Shown here in pieces: positions 13,489 through 23,278 of a DNA stretch of 64,000 bases. Below the pieces are notes generated by a model. The model saw only the letters and a program-made list of their open reading frames with translations. It did not search any database and was not told the origin of the DNA. Every line of letters starts with the position of its first letter. The first letter of the stretch is position 1. Position numbers and translations under genes: made by a program. Source of the DNA: Nymphaea colorata (lineage: Eukaryota > Streptophyta > Magnoliopsida > Nymphaeales > Nymphaeaceae); contig NC_045138.2 in NCBI RefSeq assembly GCF_008831285.2, positions 20,307,934 through 20,371,933 of the forward strand, read 5' to 3'.

Positions 13489-14355
13489 TCAATTTGGCAT
13501 GTACCGCAGTATCACATGTCCCGCTTCGTCTTCCTGGACAAAGAAGCATGCTGAAGCAGAAACACATGTTGATACGCCTTCAGTGAAGATACTGGCCGCA
13601 GGATATGGAGAATTTCCGGAAAGACATTCTTTTTGAATGTTGTCATGCCAAAGAAACACTGGAGACCTGATCCCAAATGAATCATGCAAGAATGCTTTTG
13701 AAAGCAGGAAGACAGAAAGCTCTTGGGAGATGAAATAGTTGAAATTGGCACTCCCCTTCTTTGTCAACACCTCCCATATTCATTTTTCTAAGCAGCTAAA
13801 CCTCAAGTGCTTATCGAACTCCATGAGAGTTTCATCTACACTGTCACTTAAAGTTCCCAAGCCGAGTTCAGGATACGGTCTAATTAAATGCAGAAGCCAA
13901 TTTTAAATTATGTTGCTGTTACAAGGAGCTGAAATCCTCCAGTCATCTTGAACTTCGTTCAACCACGGCCACTTGATGGGAGGCTGGAGGATTTCTTCAT
14001 CCAAACTCAGATAGAAAAAATCTGCAAATTCTTGTTAGTATATCCAAGATATCCACTAAATGGGAATATAATTTGATTTTAGAACTCGTTTATTCAAAAT
14101 ATGGAAAAAGAAATCAGATCTACCAGACTCAGTTATCGAATCTCACCGTCCTACATCTGTTAATGGGTCGGCCTGCCACCAACATAGGCGGCTTTCAATT
14201 GGATCCTTTTAAGAGATACTGGTACCTGATTTGGATAAGAAGAATACTGAATCTTAATGCAGAAAGCCATTCTCGAATCACAAATGGAAATCATAGATCT
14301 TAAGCAGTTCCAATTCGGTCTTGATAAGTCTGGTGCAGAGTCTTTCAAGCAAACC
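13489..14355 (-). pseudogene. Probable decayed gene fragment of unrecognised family
   Basis: Two exon-like blocks on the minus strand keep a common reading phase. Block 1 (14355-14226) has a good acceptor (TGGGCAG) and donor (CAG/GTACCAG) and reads Gly-Leu-Leu-Glu-Arg-Leu-Cys-Thr-Arg-Leu-Ile-Lys before stops appear. Block 2 begins after TTTGCAG at 14021 and reads Tyr-Leu-Ser-Leu-Asp-Glu-Glu-Ile-Leu-Gln-Pro-Pro-Ile-Lys-Trp-Pro-Trp-Leu, then, with only an internal TAA and a TGA (13782-13780), continues about 180 codons to a TGA at 13491-13489. The composition is protein-like rather than A/T-rich noise, and the stop-free tail of about 98 codons contains Ser-Lys-Ala-Phe-Leu-His-Asp-Ser-Phe-Gly. 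I do not recognise the family. It may be a relic of a duplicated host gene. The alternative is chance open frames in unique DNA. Confidence 0.4.
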
Positions 14356-14464
14356 CTGCCCAGTGGCAGTCTTATAGGAATCTATTATGTTTTCAAAAAA
14401 ATTTGTGGGGGCCAAACGAAAATTTCTGAAAGTTTAGCTGGTAAAATTTGTTTTTCTTAAATCT

Positions 14465-14850
14465 CAAGAGGGGCAGGGCTTAAGCCTGTGCATCTAGTCG
14501 GCGCGGCCTAGCCTGATAATGAGTCGGGCTCAAACCAGCCTAACACCCAAAACCTGGGTCCAGGCTCGGGCCGACAATTAAAACCCGAGCCTGAGCTCGG
14601 CCCAGAACCAGCCCGATTAAATTAAAAAAATATTTTTAGTATAAAATAATATATAAATATAATTAACAGTAATAAAATTTTATAATTATATATATAAATT
14701 AATAAAATAAATATTTAAAAATGTATTGTGCCCACCTAGGCCGACCTGATAAATTATCAAATAGGCCCGGTGCTCTTTTTTTCAGGGCCGAGCCCAAGCT
14801 GAGCCGAATACCAGGTACCCGCTGGCGACTCAGCCCGATGCCCAGCCTTA
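14465..14850. mobile_element. Dispersed repeat, copy 1 (GC-rich flanks around an AT-rich core)
   Basis: GC-rich segments built from short CGGGCC/AGCCCG-like words flank a 120-bp A/T core around 14620-14720. The same arrangement, with clearly related core sequence (AGTATAAAATAATATATAAATA here, TAACATAAAATAATATATAGATA there), recurs at about 30110-30345. Matching flanks plus core at two sites 15.6 kb apart show a dispersed non-coding element, probably a non-autonomous transposon. I see no coding capacity or clear target duplication. Confidence 0.6.
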
Positions 14851-15350
14851 GTCGTGCTCCTCCTTTATCCTGCCTGTTTACTCATCCAACGTGATTTAAA
14901 TACTTGGCATGCTTAATAAAACACTCCTCCTTTCACAAGTTTTCTCAAATTTTGTTTGAATTGGATGTGAAGCTCGGTCTCAATTTTGATATTAATTATA
15001 AGAGACGGAAGCACGAGTGTTTCACTAATGAATATCTCATAGTCTAAATGTCTCAACTCGAGACGCGTGGCTTTGTTTGATAGCGATTACCCACAGAAGC
15101 CAACATAAGCTATTTATATATATTAATATCTCATGGCATAAACCATTTCTATATATTAATATCTCATGGCCGTCTACTCATTCACATATTGGTAGCGTTT
15201 TGTAAGTTACAATTTGAAGTATGTGTCTTTCAACCAGAAACTAAATTTCTAGCTTTTGGATTCTGGATCAGTCTTGCGTTTCAGATTTAAAGCTATTTTG
15301 GATCGATCTTGCATTTCAAATTTGAATATCCATCAAAGACACACCATTAA

Positions 15351-15514
15351 GGGGGCATTTGGCAATAAGAATACTAATATAGTGTTCCATGATTTTTTTT
15401 TTTAATTTGAGACAGATTTAAGAAACACTATATTTTAGCATCCACGAATCTACCTCGATATTTGAAACACCTTAATAAAATACAATGTATTGGTATTTTT
15501 ATTGCCAAACATTG
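15351..15514. mobile_element. Degenerate MITE-like element
   Basis: The ends form an imperfect inverted repeat: GCATTTGGCAATAAGAATAC on the left and its near complement GTATTTTTATTGCCAAACAT on the right, about 164 bp apart. The left side is preceded by TTAA, but I cannot find an unambiguous matching target duplication on the right. The size and end structure suggest a short non-autonomous DNA transposon. Confidence 0.5.
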
Positions 15515-16329
15515 AGGATATAACCATACTTGAAAGATCCATAGGTTACAAATGGATGGTTTACAAGTATATAATGTAATCTTTTTTTTTTCTTTTCAGT
15601 AACAAAAATCTAAAACCCTAAGATAGATCCACCTGGAATTTAAAATCCAAGGTAATGATCAGAAACAGGACTTCAATGGGTTGAATTCATTCAAATGCCA
15701 TTTTGAATTCAATCTTTTTGTTTTGCAGCAAAAAGGTTTAAAAAAAATAAAATAAAATAATAATAATAATAATAATATAAAAAATTCAAGCTATAAGGGT
15801 TCAGGTGACTAAACCTGAAACCAGGTACAAAGCCTGACAAGGATCTGACCCGATTCAATAAAACCGTCAGACCATATCCAATCAAACGAAATCCCATTGA
15901 ATGGGATAAAGAAAAGGATTGATCCAGACTGAACCCGGACAGTTTATGTCGTCTTGCTCAGTCAAAGTCGTCGCTGGCGCTAGACAAGAGCCGTTGAGCG
16001 GGTGGTTGAGACAATTTTCACTTCAACACGACCTAGTAACAGAATTTTGACTTTGCCCCCTGTTTGATTCACAGCTTTCCAGCGACCCCCTATCTTAAGA
16101 GAACTTATTTTTAAAGTTTAGACTTAGATTATCTGGATTGCAAGCCTCGATGAGGATGACATAGTTGGTCGGTTTTGAAGATACAGGGAGACAACATATC
16201 TATTTTCAGTTTGATTTATGTGCATGCTACTCTTCTACATTGTAGATCGTGGCAGGTTGGACGTTCAAGTTGAAGAGTGTATTGTGAGACCTCAGACCGA
16301 TGAGTCTAGATATGTCAATAGATCGGGTT

Positions 16330-16560
16330 CAGATCAGATATATCTTGAATCATATTCATTTTTTTAGACATTTGCTATTCGGATTTAAATTTAAATAAAG
16401 AAAAGTCCTACCAGAATCCGAATCTGAAATCTGATTCTACAATTTGAATCCAATTCGAATCTGAATTTTGAACTAGATTTTATGAATTTTTAAAATTTAA
16501 TAGCATTACATACATGATATTCGTCTAAAAATGAATTTGAACCGGATTTTGCCAAAAAAA
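16330..16560. repeat. Dispersed A/T-rich repeat with GAATCCGAATC words (copy 1)
   Basis: The segment is built of words such as AATCCGAATCTGAA and ATTCGAATCTGAATTTT mixed with poly-A/T, and it begins with a GATCGGGTTCAGATCAGAT motif. A second stretch at about 18790-19030 has the same vocabulary (GATCGGATGTATC near its start, AAATCCGAATCCGAC near its end). Both are interpreted as old copies of one dispersed repeat family. Confidence 0.4.
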
Positions 16561-16914
16561 AAATTTCTTATTGTTAATTTCATAAGACTTGTTGGGGTTC
16601 ATCCTCTATTTAGAAAAGTCGAAAGTACGTAGTAGTTAAACCAATAAAAGGACGCCGCTTTTCACAATTATGGTTAAAATGCGGGTGCCCAATGAAACTT
16701 TTCCTGAAAAGGAACGAAACGGGAAGCGGATGGTTTTGACGGTCAAACTGCGCCACGGCGACATTAATGCTCAAGCGTTTCTCGCTGGACTTCGTTTTCC
16801 CGCTCTCGGAACACAATTCCTAGACAACTATTTCTTGTTGATTCTTCCCTGTAATTCCTCGTTTGGAGGAAGAAGAAGAAGAAGGGATTGTGTTATTGGC
16901 CTGCAACTGCAAGG

Positions 16915-17403
16915 ATGTGCCCTGAAGGCGTCGGATTCGTGGCGGTCATGGCGGTCTCCGGCAGCATCCTCTACGCCGCCCTCAGGGCGCACCGGCAGCT
17001 CGTCTCCGACTTCAAGAAGCGGATAGAGTTTGAGTTCAGCGTTGAGAGTTCGCCAGGTATGTCTCTCTCTCTCTCACGATCCCCTCCTGGTTTCATTTTC
17101 CTTCTTAATTTGTGCTTTCCGGGTCTTGATGGCGTTGACCCTCCGCCAATGGCGTCTGCAGAGCACGGAGAGCCCGTGAAGAAGAGGGTGACCTTCGCGG
17201 ACGACACCGCCGACCCTTGTTCCGATGGCAAGGAGTACAGGAAGAGAAGGTCGACGGTGGGAAAGCGGCGGGGCCGCAGGGCGAGGAACGAGGAAGAATC
17301 CGGCGATCGGCCGGTGGAGATTCCGGCAGATATGCCGCCGAACAGGATGGCGTTGTATAGGGGGCTCAGAGAAGAGAGAGCCGTGAGGGAGACGATCCAT
17401 TGA
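16915..17403 (+). CDS. Small membrane-anchored basic protein (unnamed plant family)
   Basis: Two exons, 16915-17056 and 17162-17403, joined in phase 1, give 127 residues. The N-terminus (about 7-25, Gly-Phe-Val-Ala-Val-Met-Ala-Val-Ser-Gly) looks like a single signal-anchor helix. It is followed by a basic segment, then Lys-Lys-Arg-Val-Thr-Phe-Ala-Asp-Asp at 54-62, a very Arg-rich stretch (about 74-90), an acidic patch, and the tail Met-Pro-Pro-Asn-Arg-Met-Ala-Leu-Tyr-Arg-Gly-Leu. Short plant proteins with an Lys-Arg/Lys-Val-x-Phe-Ala-(Asp/Glu)-Asp motif and an Asn-Arg-x-Ala-Leu-Tyr tail exist, but I know no established function, so none is given. The 105-nt intron (GTATGT...CTGCAG) has no in-frame stop, so its retention would insert 35 residues. 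High GC contrasts with the flanking DNA. The ATG chosen gives the hydrophobic N-terminus; an upstream in-frame ATG at 16888 is less likely. Confidence 0.75.
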   Translation: MCPEGVGFVAVMAVSGSILYAALRAHRQLVSDFKKRIEFEFSVESSPGMSLSLSRSPPGFIFLLNLCFPGLDGVDPPPMASAEHGEPVKKRVTFADDTADPCSDGKEYRKRRSTVGKRRGRRARNEEESGDRPVEIPADMPPNRMALYRGLREERAVRETIH

Positions 17404-17734
17404 CGCATCCAAATTCACCCCGTAAGCAACATCACATCTCCTTTTCTCCATTTTTTTTTCTCTTTTCGAAATTTCGACCTTGAAATGTCTAGTAGAAATC
17501 TGCAGAAACATGTCGATGGCGGCTCTATGAATTTGAATCTTTTGTTTGTCCAAAATTCAAAGAGCTTGTTTGGAAATTGGAATGCTGGGATTGATCGTCG
17601 GTCATACTCGCTGTATTTCTTGGGAAACATATCCTCTTTCAAAGTATATGATTCAAAAGCATCATGTTGTCACACCATATTTCCTCAAATAAAAGTAGTA
17701 AAGGCGCTCTTAATTACTTGAGGCCAATTTTTAT

Positions 17735-17900
17735 GCGGTGGGGGCACATGGCGGTGCCAGTCCACATGTGTTTCAGGGTGGGCAGTTGCCCACACAGCTC
17801 TTTAAAATTCGTTTATTTTTATATTGAGAAATTTAATATTTATTGTTATACATATATATGTGCCCCTCTAAGATATAAATGTTTCTAAACATGTGCAAAA
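17735..17900. mobile_element. Copy of the GTGTGGGCA-palindrome repeat family
   Basis: GGGTGGGCAGTTGCCCACACAGC at about 17778 is followed by CTCTTTAAAATTCGTTTATTTTTATATTGA and then GTGCCCCTCTAAGATATAAATG. The same order (GGGCAACTG..CACAC, TCTTAAAATTTCTTTATTTTTGA, GTGCCCCACCAGATATGAG) occurs inside the hAT-like MITE at 34030-34185, so this is a diverged, end-truncated relative. Confidence 0.6.
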
Positions 17901-18789
17901 TTTTCATCTGGGTTAATAAACCTTGGATTAATGTTCCCTTTTTTCCCTAATTAATGTAATTGTGAGAAGTCCTTTGTTTTGCATCTATGTATTTGCCAAT
18001 TGCAGAAGGCTTAGTACATAAGAATCTTAGTGTTTGACACATTCAAACATTTTGGTGCTCACAAGCTTAGAAGATTGAAATGGGTTACTCAGGGACTGTT
18101 CAAATAAGAAAAATATTGTGTTTGTAGGACCCATAATCCAAAAACATCATTTTTTAAGATTCAAGAAGTGATTATAGGTGTTTTTAAAGCCATTTAATCA
18201 AATGTTAACACATATTTATAAAAGTGCTTCTTACCAATACTGTTTGCACCTGTAGCTGTCAGTATTAATTATGAAAAAAGATCAGCTAAATTGATCTATC
18301 TTTTCTTCTCAAACATAAACATGAACTACATGTGACAGTTCGGAAAAATGGGAACACATTTTCAGTTGTTTAGGTTAAGAAGAACACAATTTTCTACTCA
18401 GTCAGGATGACATTTGCATTTGATGAGGCAAATTAGAAAAATTAATTTGGTTAAGAACTCTGAGCTCATTTTAGATGTCCAAAAGTTCAAGTTAAGTTGT
18501 TTGGGTCCCAAAGTTTTCAAAATTAGGGCAGGTTCATGGAACCGTGTACATAGTGTTTCATGAATTTATCTCAATCTGTCTCAAAAATTGATTACCCTCA
18601 TTCGGGGTGGCGTCGCCTCAGGTGATGGACTGTTGATGCTGGCTAATCGACGGTTGAGATCAACTTCCACCGACCGTTCGGTCTAAACCGGTTACACGCA
18701 CGCGAATCGGTCCTCCAGTCATCTACATAAACACGAATCGGTCCTCCTGTCATGCCTCCGCTTACTTGGAGAGTCAAACCAACTAAACA

Positions 18790-19030
18790 TATGTCACGTT
18801 CGGATCGGATGTATCTTTATCATAACTGATTAATCTGATGGACAATTATTACGTCTGATTTATCATATGTTCACCATATTCGGATTCAAATAGGAATGAA
18901 AAGTTCATTTAATGTCTGAAATCAATTTTAAATACACAATTCAAATTAAAAAAAAATCTGACTTTGATCTTCCTATTTAAATCCGAATCCGACTTTAAAT
19001 ACATATAACATATTTGCAATAAAGATTAGT
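18790..19030. repeat. Dispersed A/T-rich repeat with AATCCGAATCC words (copy 2)
   Basis: The stretch shares words and their order with 16330-16560 (GATCGGATGTATC, ATATTCGGATTCAAAT, AAATCCGAATCCGACT). It is non-coding and old. Confidence 0.4.
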
Positions 19031-19844
19031 AACACTTACAAAAATCAAATTAATGACCGAGATTTCACCGACCCGCCAGGCGACCAGCTATGTCGATGGC
19101 CAAATAATCTATGCATTCAAAGCCGAGCGTCTCGTTTTGAACTCTAAACCGTTACCAATGAACCGCTCTTGGAGCGTCCCGGATCGGAGGAACTGGTCCG
19201 GTTCTGTGACCGGGCGCCTGTCTGCGGTCAAATGGGAGGAGAGATAAGAACAAAGTGTTCCACGTCAGAAAATGACGTGGGCAGAACGCCACCGTGGCTG
19301 TCCCGCGTAGAAGGGACGGCTGGGAGACAGAAGTGTTCGTAGACAAGTTCTTTTGCCATCGTCACTTCCAATAATAACGAGAAGGCCACTCGTGCCTTCA
19401 AATTCTACTTTTTGTTTTCTTCTTGCGCCCAAAGGTGCACTGCCCCCTCTCGGATTCCTCTTAGCTGGTCAGAAATAGTTTTAGAGAAATAATTTCCAGC
19501 ATTTATTTTTCAAAATATACCAAAAATATGTTTGAAATATATAAAATATGAAGAAATAGAATTAATTGAAACTGAACTATGTGAAAGCAATATTATTTGA
19601 AAAGTTTAAACGCGGTGCAAGTTTTAAAAAAGATTATAAGTTTTGGATTTTCTTTTTCCTTATAAAAGAAAGGATCAAAGGTTGAAACTTGACTGTGCTT
19701 TTGCTGCACCACCCAGAGTGATGAACAGCCCTTGTATAATATTTGCACATAAAAAGTATGAGATACAAGTATGGGCTACTGGGTCACAGGGAAGCCCGTA
19801 CGGATATGTCAACTTTAAAATTTGTAGACAAAGAGATCCTACAA

Positions 19845-19845
<1 letters not shown>

Positions 19846-19885
<40 letters not shown>
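19846..19885. repeat. (AT)20 microsatellite
   Basis: An uninterrupted 40-bp AT run lies in intergenic DNA. It makes both strands appear open with Tyr-Ile repeats, which are not real proteins. Confidence 0.96.
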
Positions 19886-19888
<3 letters not shown>

Positions 19889-20518
19889 CGGGTTTAGTGA
19901 GATATTAAAATACAAAATTTTAAAAGTTTCGAATATGAATGGACATCGAACTGGGTACCTGACAGACATAGAGTCGTTGGTCGGGCCTGGCGTGGTTTGG
20001 ATCATCAGCAAGTGCTTTGGGCCAGTTAGAACCCTACTTTGTCAAGCCTCGATCTGCCGGATCCAATGCCCAACCTTATATTCTAGCTTTGTTAGCTTTG
20101 TTGTTGAGAAAAAAAAATTATAACGTGACCTTAAAATGCAAAAAAAGAGGCAAAATTTGCCAGTCAAACTTAGGAACTAATTTAGTCAAATGCTATGTCA
20201 TCATATCTATTATTCTAAAATGAGTATGATTAAAAAAGAAAATCCTGGCCCCCAATAATTTGGTCTAGAAATTTTTTTTCAAAGATTTCCACACCGAAAT
20301 AAAACTTTCTAGGACAGGATCTGTCAATTTTGGCCGGCGTCCTTCCTTGGCGGAGACGTAAGAGTTCTCACATAGAACAGCCCCACAACAGCTTGTTCCA
20401 CCTATGCTCAAGTTGTCCAAATATGTCTCCCAGTGTTTTTTGTGAATCCATTCAAAGCTTAGCTACCAAAATGAAAATGAAAGTGAAATATGTTTGAGAT
20501 GTTCTCCATAAACATAAA

Positions 20519-20707
20519 CAGGGCCGGAGTCAGAATTTTTTCATGAAATGAACCAAATTAAAGTTTCTAAATTTTGACTAGGACTAAAATGCCGTCTTTT
20601 AAATTTTTTTATATAAAACAAGTGAAATTTTCTAAAATTTACTTGTAAATTCAAAAAAAAAAAGTTGAGGTGGAACCCGGGCCTGGCCCTACATTGGTTC
20701 CACCCTT
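20519..20707 (+). mobile_element. GGGNGGAGYCAG-type element, copy 1
   Basis: The 189-bp unit starts CAGGGCCGGAGTCAGAATTT and contains TTTTGACTAGGACTAAAAT and AAGTGAAATTTT before ending in GGTTCCACCCTT. The whole unit matches the complement of 30404-30594 base for base over long stretches, so the two are inverted copies of one family. The ends are imperfect inverted repeats related to GGGGCGGAGCCA. It looks like a short non-autonomous DNA transposon. Confidence 0.7.
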
Positions 20708-21403
20708 ATCGATATAACGCCAACTTAGTAAAAAAATTGAGGTAAATTTACGAAAACCATACGTTTTGTGAATCTACTCCGACATCTTGAACATATTCAT
20801 GAGACACTAATGCAATGTTCTTGTCACCAAAGTTCTCTTTTTTAAGTCTCAATCAAGTAGAACCCTAAAAAGTGAAGTCAAATGTAACACCTAAAAGGTG
20901 ATGGGAGTCGTTTTTGGACTTACGTTAATCATCTTGAAAAAAAGGCAAAGGAGCATATAAGCACATTAAATTTGAAGGCAGCTTAATTTGGACTGCTTAT
21001 GCCACTTTTGCTCTAGATTGCTACTAATAATTTAACACAAATTATGTTTTAGTTCAAATTATTTTTTGTGAAGAAAAGCGATCTTTCTACTATCAAAATT
21101 TTGATGTTACAAGAGGGATTTGGATTTATTGTTCAATTATTAAAAAACGATTACTAAGGTAAAAAAAACAAGTAGCTTAATATAAGTTTCTCACCAAATC
21201 ACTTTTAAGATTATATTCATAAGGTTAGACGGCAAGCTAAATACTTAAATAATTAATTTTAGTGGGTCTGACTTTTGTCTTTTATTAAAGTGGTATCTCT
21301 CTCTCTTTCTATATATATATATATGTGTGTGTGTGTGTCCGTATGTATATGTCGAGAGAGAGAAAGATTGGTATGTATATGACCCTTAAGTGTAAAACCC
21401 GAA

Positions 21404-21600
21404 GGTCCCGTTTGATGGAAAAAAATCCATGGTAAAAAGTCGGACTTAAAAGGGTCCAATTTTTTTGTAGGGTAAACTTATCTTATCTATCTATTTCAAC
21501 ATGGTAATTTTTCTTGTGTTTGATTTTAAAGTGAAAAACTGTACAAAAGCGGCAAGTTTCTCTTGATGCACACTAAAATCCCTATACATCAAACGGGGCA
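21404..21600. mobile_element. MITE-like element with CCCGTTTGATG ends
   Basis: The left end GGTCCCGTTTGATG and right end CATCAAACGGGGCA are near-perfect inverted repeats about 197 bp apart. This is the same terminal sequence as the Tourist-like elements at 26277 and 35675. The right flank is TAA but the left flank is GAA, so a target duplication is not intact. Confidence 0.6.
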
Positions 21601-21739
21601 TAAGGAATGAACTTGACCGTTTGATCTTGAAGGCTGAAAAAATATCAAAGATAAAAGGTTATTAGTTAATACTAGATAAGTAAAAATTATTATTTATTAT
21701 TGGCTTTTTTCTCAGTCTTCTATCTAAAATTAAAAAATA

Positions 21740-21798
21740 TATATGTACACCACCAAATTTATAAGTCCAAAACTTATAAATTTGGTGGTGTACATATA
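21740..21798. repeat. Perfect inverted repeat, 27-bp arms with a 5-nt spacer
   Basis: Positions 21740-21766 are the exact reverse complement of 21772-21798, separated by CCAAA. The arm contains GTACACCACCAAATTTATAA. Any transcript would fold into a fully paired 27-bp stem, and single-stranded DNA could form a cruciform. It is directly followed by a compound (AT)n(AG)n tract. It may be the fused ends of a deleted MITE or a small-RNA-producing hairpin; nothing else in the window shares the arm. Confidence 0.95.
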
Positions 21799-21817
21799 GA
21801 GAAATTAGTAATAGTAG

Positions 21818-21865
21818 TATATATATATATATATATATATAAAAGAGAGAGAGAGAGAGAGAGAG
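21818..21865. repeat. Compound (AT)n(AG)n microsatellite
   Basis: About 25 bp of alternating AT passes into about 22 bp of AG. It lies close to the perfect hairpin. Confidence 0.95.
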
Positions 21866-22199
21866 GTTTACAAGTTTTGGACCAGGCTGAACCCGTCCAT
21901 GGCATGAAATGGCATTGAAAAACTTCTTTTATAAGTTAAGAACTAAAACATACATACAATTGAGTGTAAGAAATATAAATGGCATGCATCCAACTACCAC
22001 AAGTAGGACCCGTCCCATGACGTATTCTGATTGCTACCCACTCTCGGCGCTATATGCTTGTGATGGACCTGGTTTGCAATTAGTCAAAAAAACAAGGTTT
22101 AACGTTCACTGTTTGACAACTCAAACGCGTGCTCGTTTCCCGCAGATGCATCAGCGTTTCAGCGCTCTTCTCCACGTCTTCGTGTTTGAAAGGGATTTA

Positions 22200-22312
22200 T
22201 TTGCCCCCTGGCCCAGCCATGCATCTCCTTCTACCTCTTCTAGTTTTCTCGTATGGTTTTCTCTCTCTCTCTCTCTCCATCGATCGTCTAGATAAATCCA
22301 GTCCCTCTTCTC

Positions 22313-22346
<34 letters not shown>

Positions 22347-22834
22347 GTTGCTGTTCTGCTCCTTCCCCAGTCTTAGGCTTCGTAAGTTCGAATAGACGCA
22401 AAGGTTTCCGTGTTTCCCGTTCGTCTTCCCGGTCTCTTCAATCTCTCTAAGAAAAGTAACCGCCAGACCCCGTTACGATCCCTCATTCTCTCTCTTCTCC
22501 CCCCCCCCCCCAGTGGGCTGTGTTCGTCTTCGTCCCCTTCTTCTGACACCCAGCAGTCCTTGACTGACGCTTTCTTTTGCTTTGAGAGTTTTGGTTTCTT
22601 GTTTCTCACCGGCACCACCAATCCCAGAAGGCCTCCGTCTCCCTGCGTATTGGTTTCCCGCTGGTTGGGATCGTTTCTTCCTTTTCCTTTAACAAAGATT
22701 CGGTGGAACGCTTTCTTTTTTGGTCGTCGAGAAGGAAGACTAAGGATTGAGTGGTGCGTTGGTTCGAAGGAGAGGACAAGAAGAAGGATCATTTTTCTTT
22801 TTTTCGTTTCGACGGCAGAGATTCTAGATTTTGT
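22200..22834 (+). promoter_or_regulatory. Pyrimidine-rich promoter/leader region of the CCCPC-family gene
   Basis: This stretch is rich in C and T on the plus strand, with (CT)n runs at about 22259-22277 and 22316-22346 and a C10 run near 22500. Such pyrimidine patches are typical around plant transcription starts and leaders. I cannot fix the transcription start. Open frames on either strand here (for example 22410-22859 and 22876-22373) are by-products of the composition. Confidence 0.45.
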
Positions 22835-23278
22835 ATGGGCGATCGAGCCATGCAGATGACGCCGGAGTGTGGGCACCGGTCTGAATCCATCCCGACGAGC
22901 CGGAGGTTAAAATCTCGCTTCGCCGAGGTCGCCGGCGGCACGGCCGCGGAGTGCGCGGCGGTGGTCTGTTGCTGTCCGTGCGGGCTCGCGAGCCTCGTGG
23001 TGCTGACGATGGTGAGGTTGCCGGCAGGGCTATGCCGGAGGGCCCTCAGGAGGAGGAAGAAGAGGGGGGTCGCGGGAAAGAAGAGGCCGGGACTCCTGCA
23101 CGAGCGCAAGCGAGACGAGTCCGCTCCTCCCCAAGTCCATCCCGCACCGTCGGAGTCCGAGTCCGACGGCGAGTGTCCGGATGTGCCAACGGCGACCGAC
23201 GACGAGTGGCAAATGGACGAGGAGATGTTGGGGAAGCTCTATGCCGGATTTTGGAGGAGCCCTTCAGAAAGAGAATGA
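22835..23278 (+). CDS. Plant Cys-Cys-Cys-Pro-Cys small membrane-associated protein, function unknown
   Basis: A single GC-rich exon codes for 147 residues from the ATG at 22835; an alternative start at 22853 would remove six residues. The core reads Arg-Phe-Ala-Glu-Val-Ala-Gly-Gly-Thr-Ala-Ala-Glu-Cys-Ala-Ala-Val-Val-Cys-Cys-Cys, then Pro-Cys-Gly-Leu and a short hydrophobic helix. After it come Arg-Leu-Pro-Ala-Gly-Leu-Cys-Arg-Arg-Ala-Leu and a run of Arg/Lys. The C-terminal part is acidic (Glu-Ser-Glu-Ser-Asp) and ends Phe-Trp-Arg-Ser-Pro-Ser-Glu-Arg-Glu. I recall this arrangement, including the Phe-Trp-Arg-Ser-Pro tail, from a widespread family of uncharacterised land-plant proteins. The Cys cluster next to a hydrophobic segment suggests membrane association or acylation, which is inference. 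An in-frame extension upstream to 22751 is possible but lacks the family look. Confidence 0.8.
   Translation: MGDRAMQMTPECGHRSESIPTSRRLKSRFAEVAGGTAAECAAVVCCCPCGLASLVVLTMVRLPAGLCRRALRRRKKRGVAGKKRPGLLHERKRDESAPPQVHPAPSESESDGECPDVPTATDDEWQMDEEMLGKLYAGFWRSPSERE

Larger units (their letters stand above)
12718..16914. other. Intergenic region downstream of SPP
   Basis: The first few hundred bases are likely the SPP 3' UTR. The rest contains a (GA)n microsatellite, the decayed minus-strand gene at 13.5-14.4 kb, a GC-rich/AT-rich composite repeat at 14.5-14.85 kb, a degenerate inverted-repeat element at 15.35-15.51 kb, a short direct repeat of TATATTAATATCTCATGGC around 15116-15171, and a Gln/Phe-rich-looking low-complexity repeat of the GAATCCGAATC type at about 16330-16560. 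The final 250 bp before 16915 are more GC-rich and probably include the promoter of the next gene; a CCAATAAAAGG stretch at about 16639-16650 is a possible core element. Confidence 0.55.
17404..22200. other. Intergenic region with several repeats
   Basis: No gene is supported. The region includes a copy of the GTGTGGGCA-palindrome repeat family (about 17735-17900), the second GAATCCGAATC-type repeat (about 18790-19030), a more GC-rich patch at 19050-19350 with weak open frames, an (AT)n tract, one GGGCCGGAGTCAG-type element (20519-20707), a MITE-like element (21404-21600), a perfect hairpin (21740-21798) and a compound (AT)n(AG)n tract. Most open frames here read through simple repeats. Confidence 0.6.

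Noticed and set aside
22373-22876. Long open frames on both strands in the leader of the CCCPC-family gene
   Set aside because: They follow from pyrimidine-rich, stop-poor composition. They overlap one another on both strands and lack conserved motifs.
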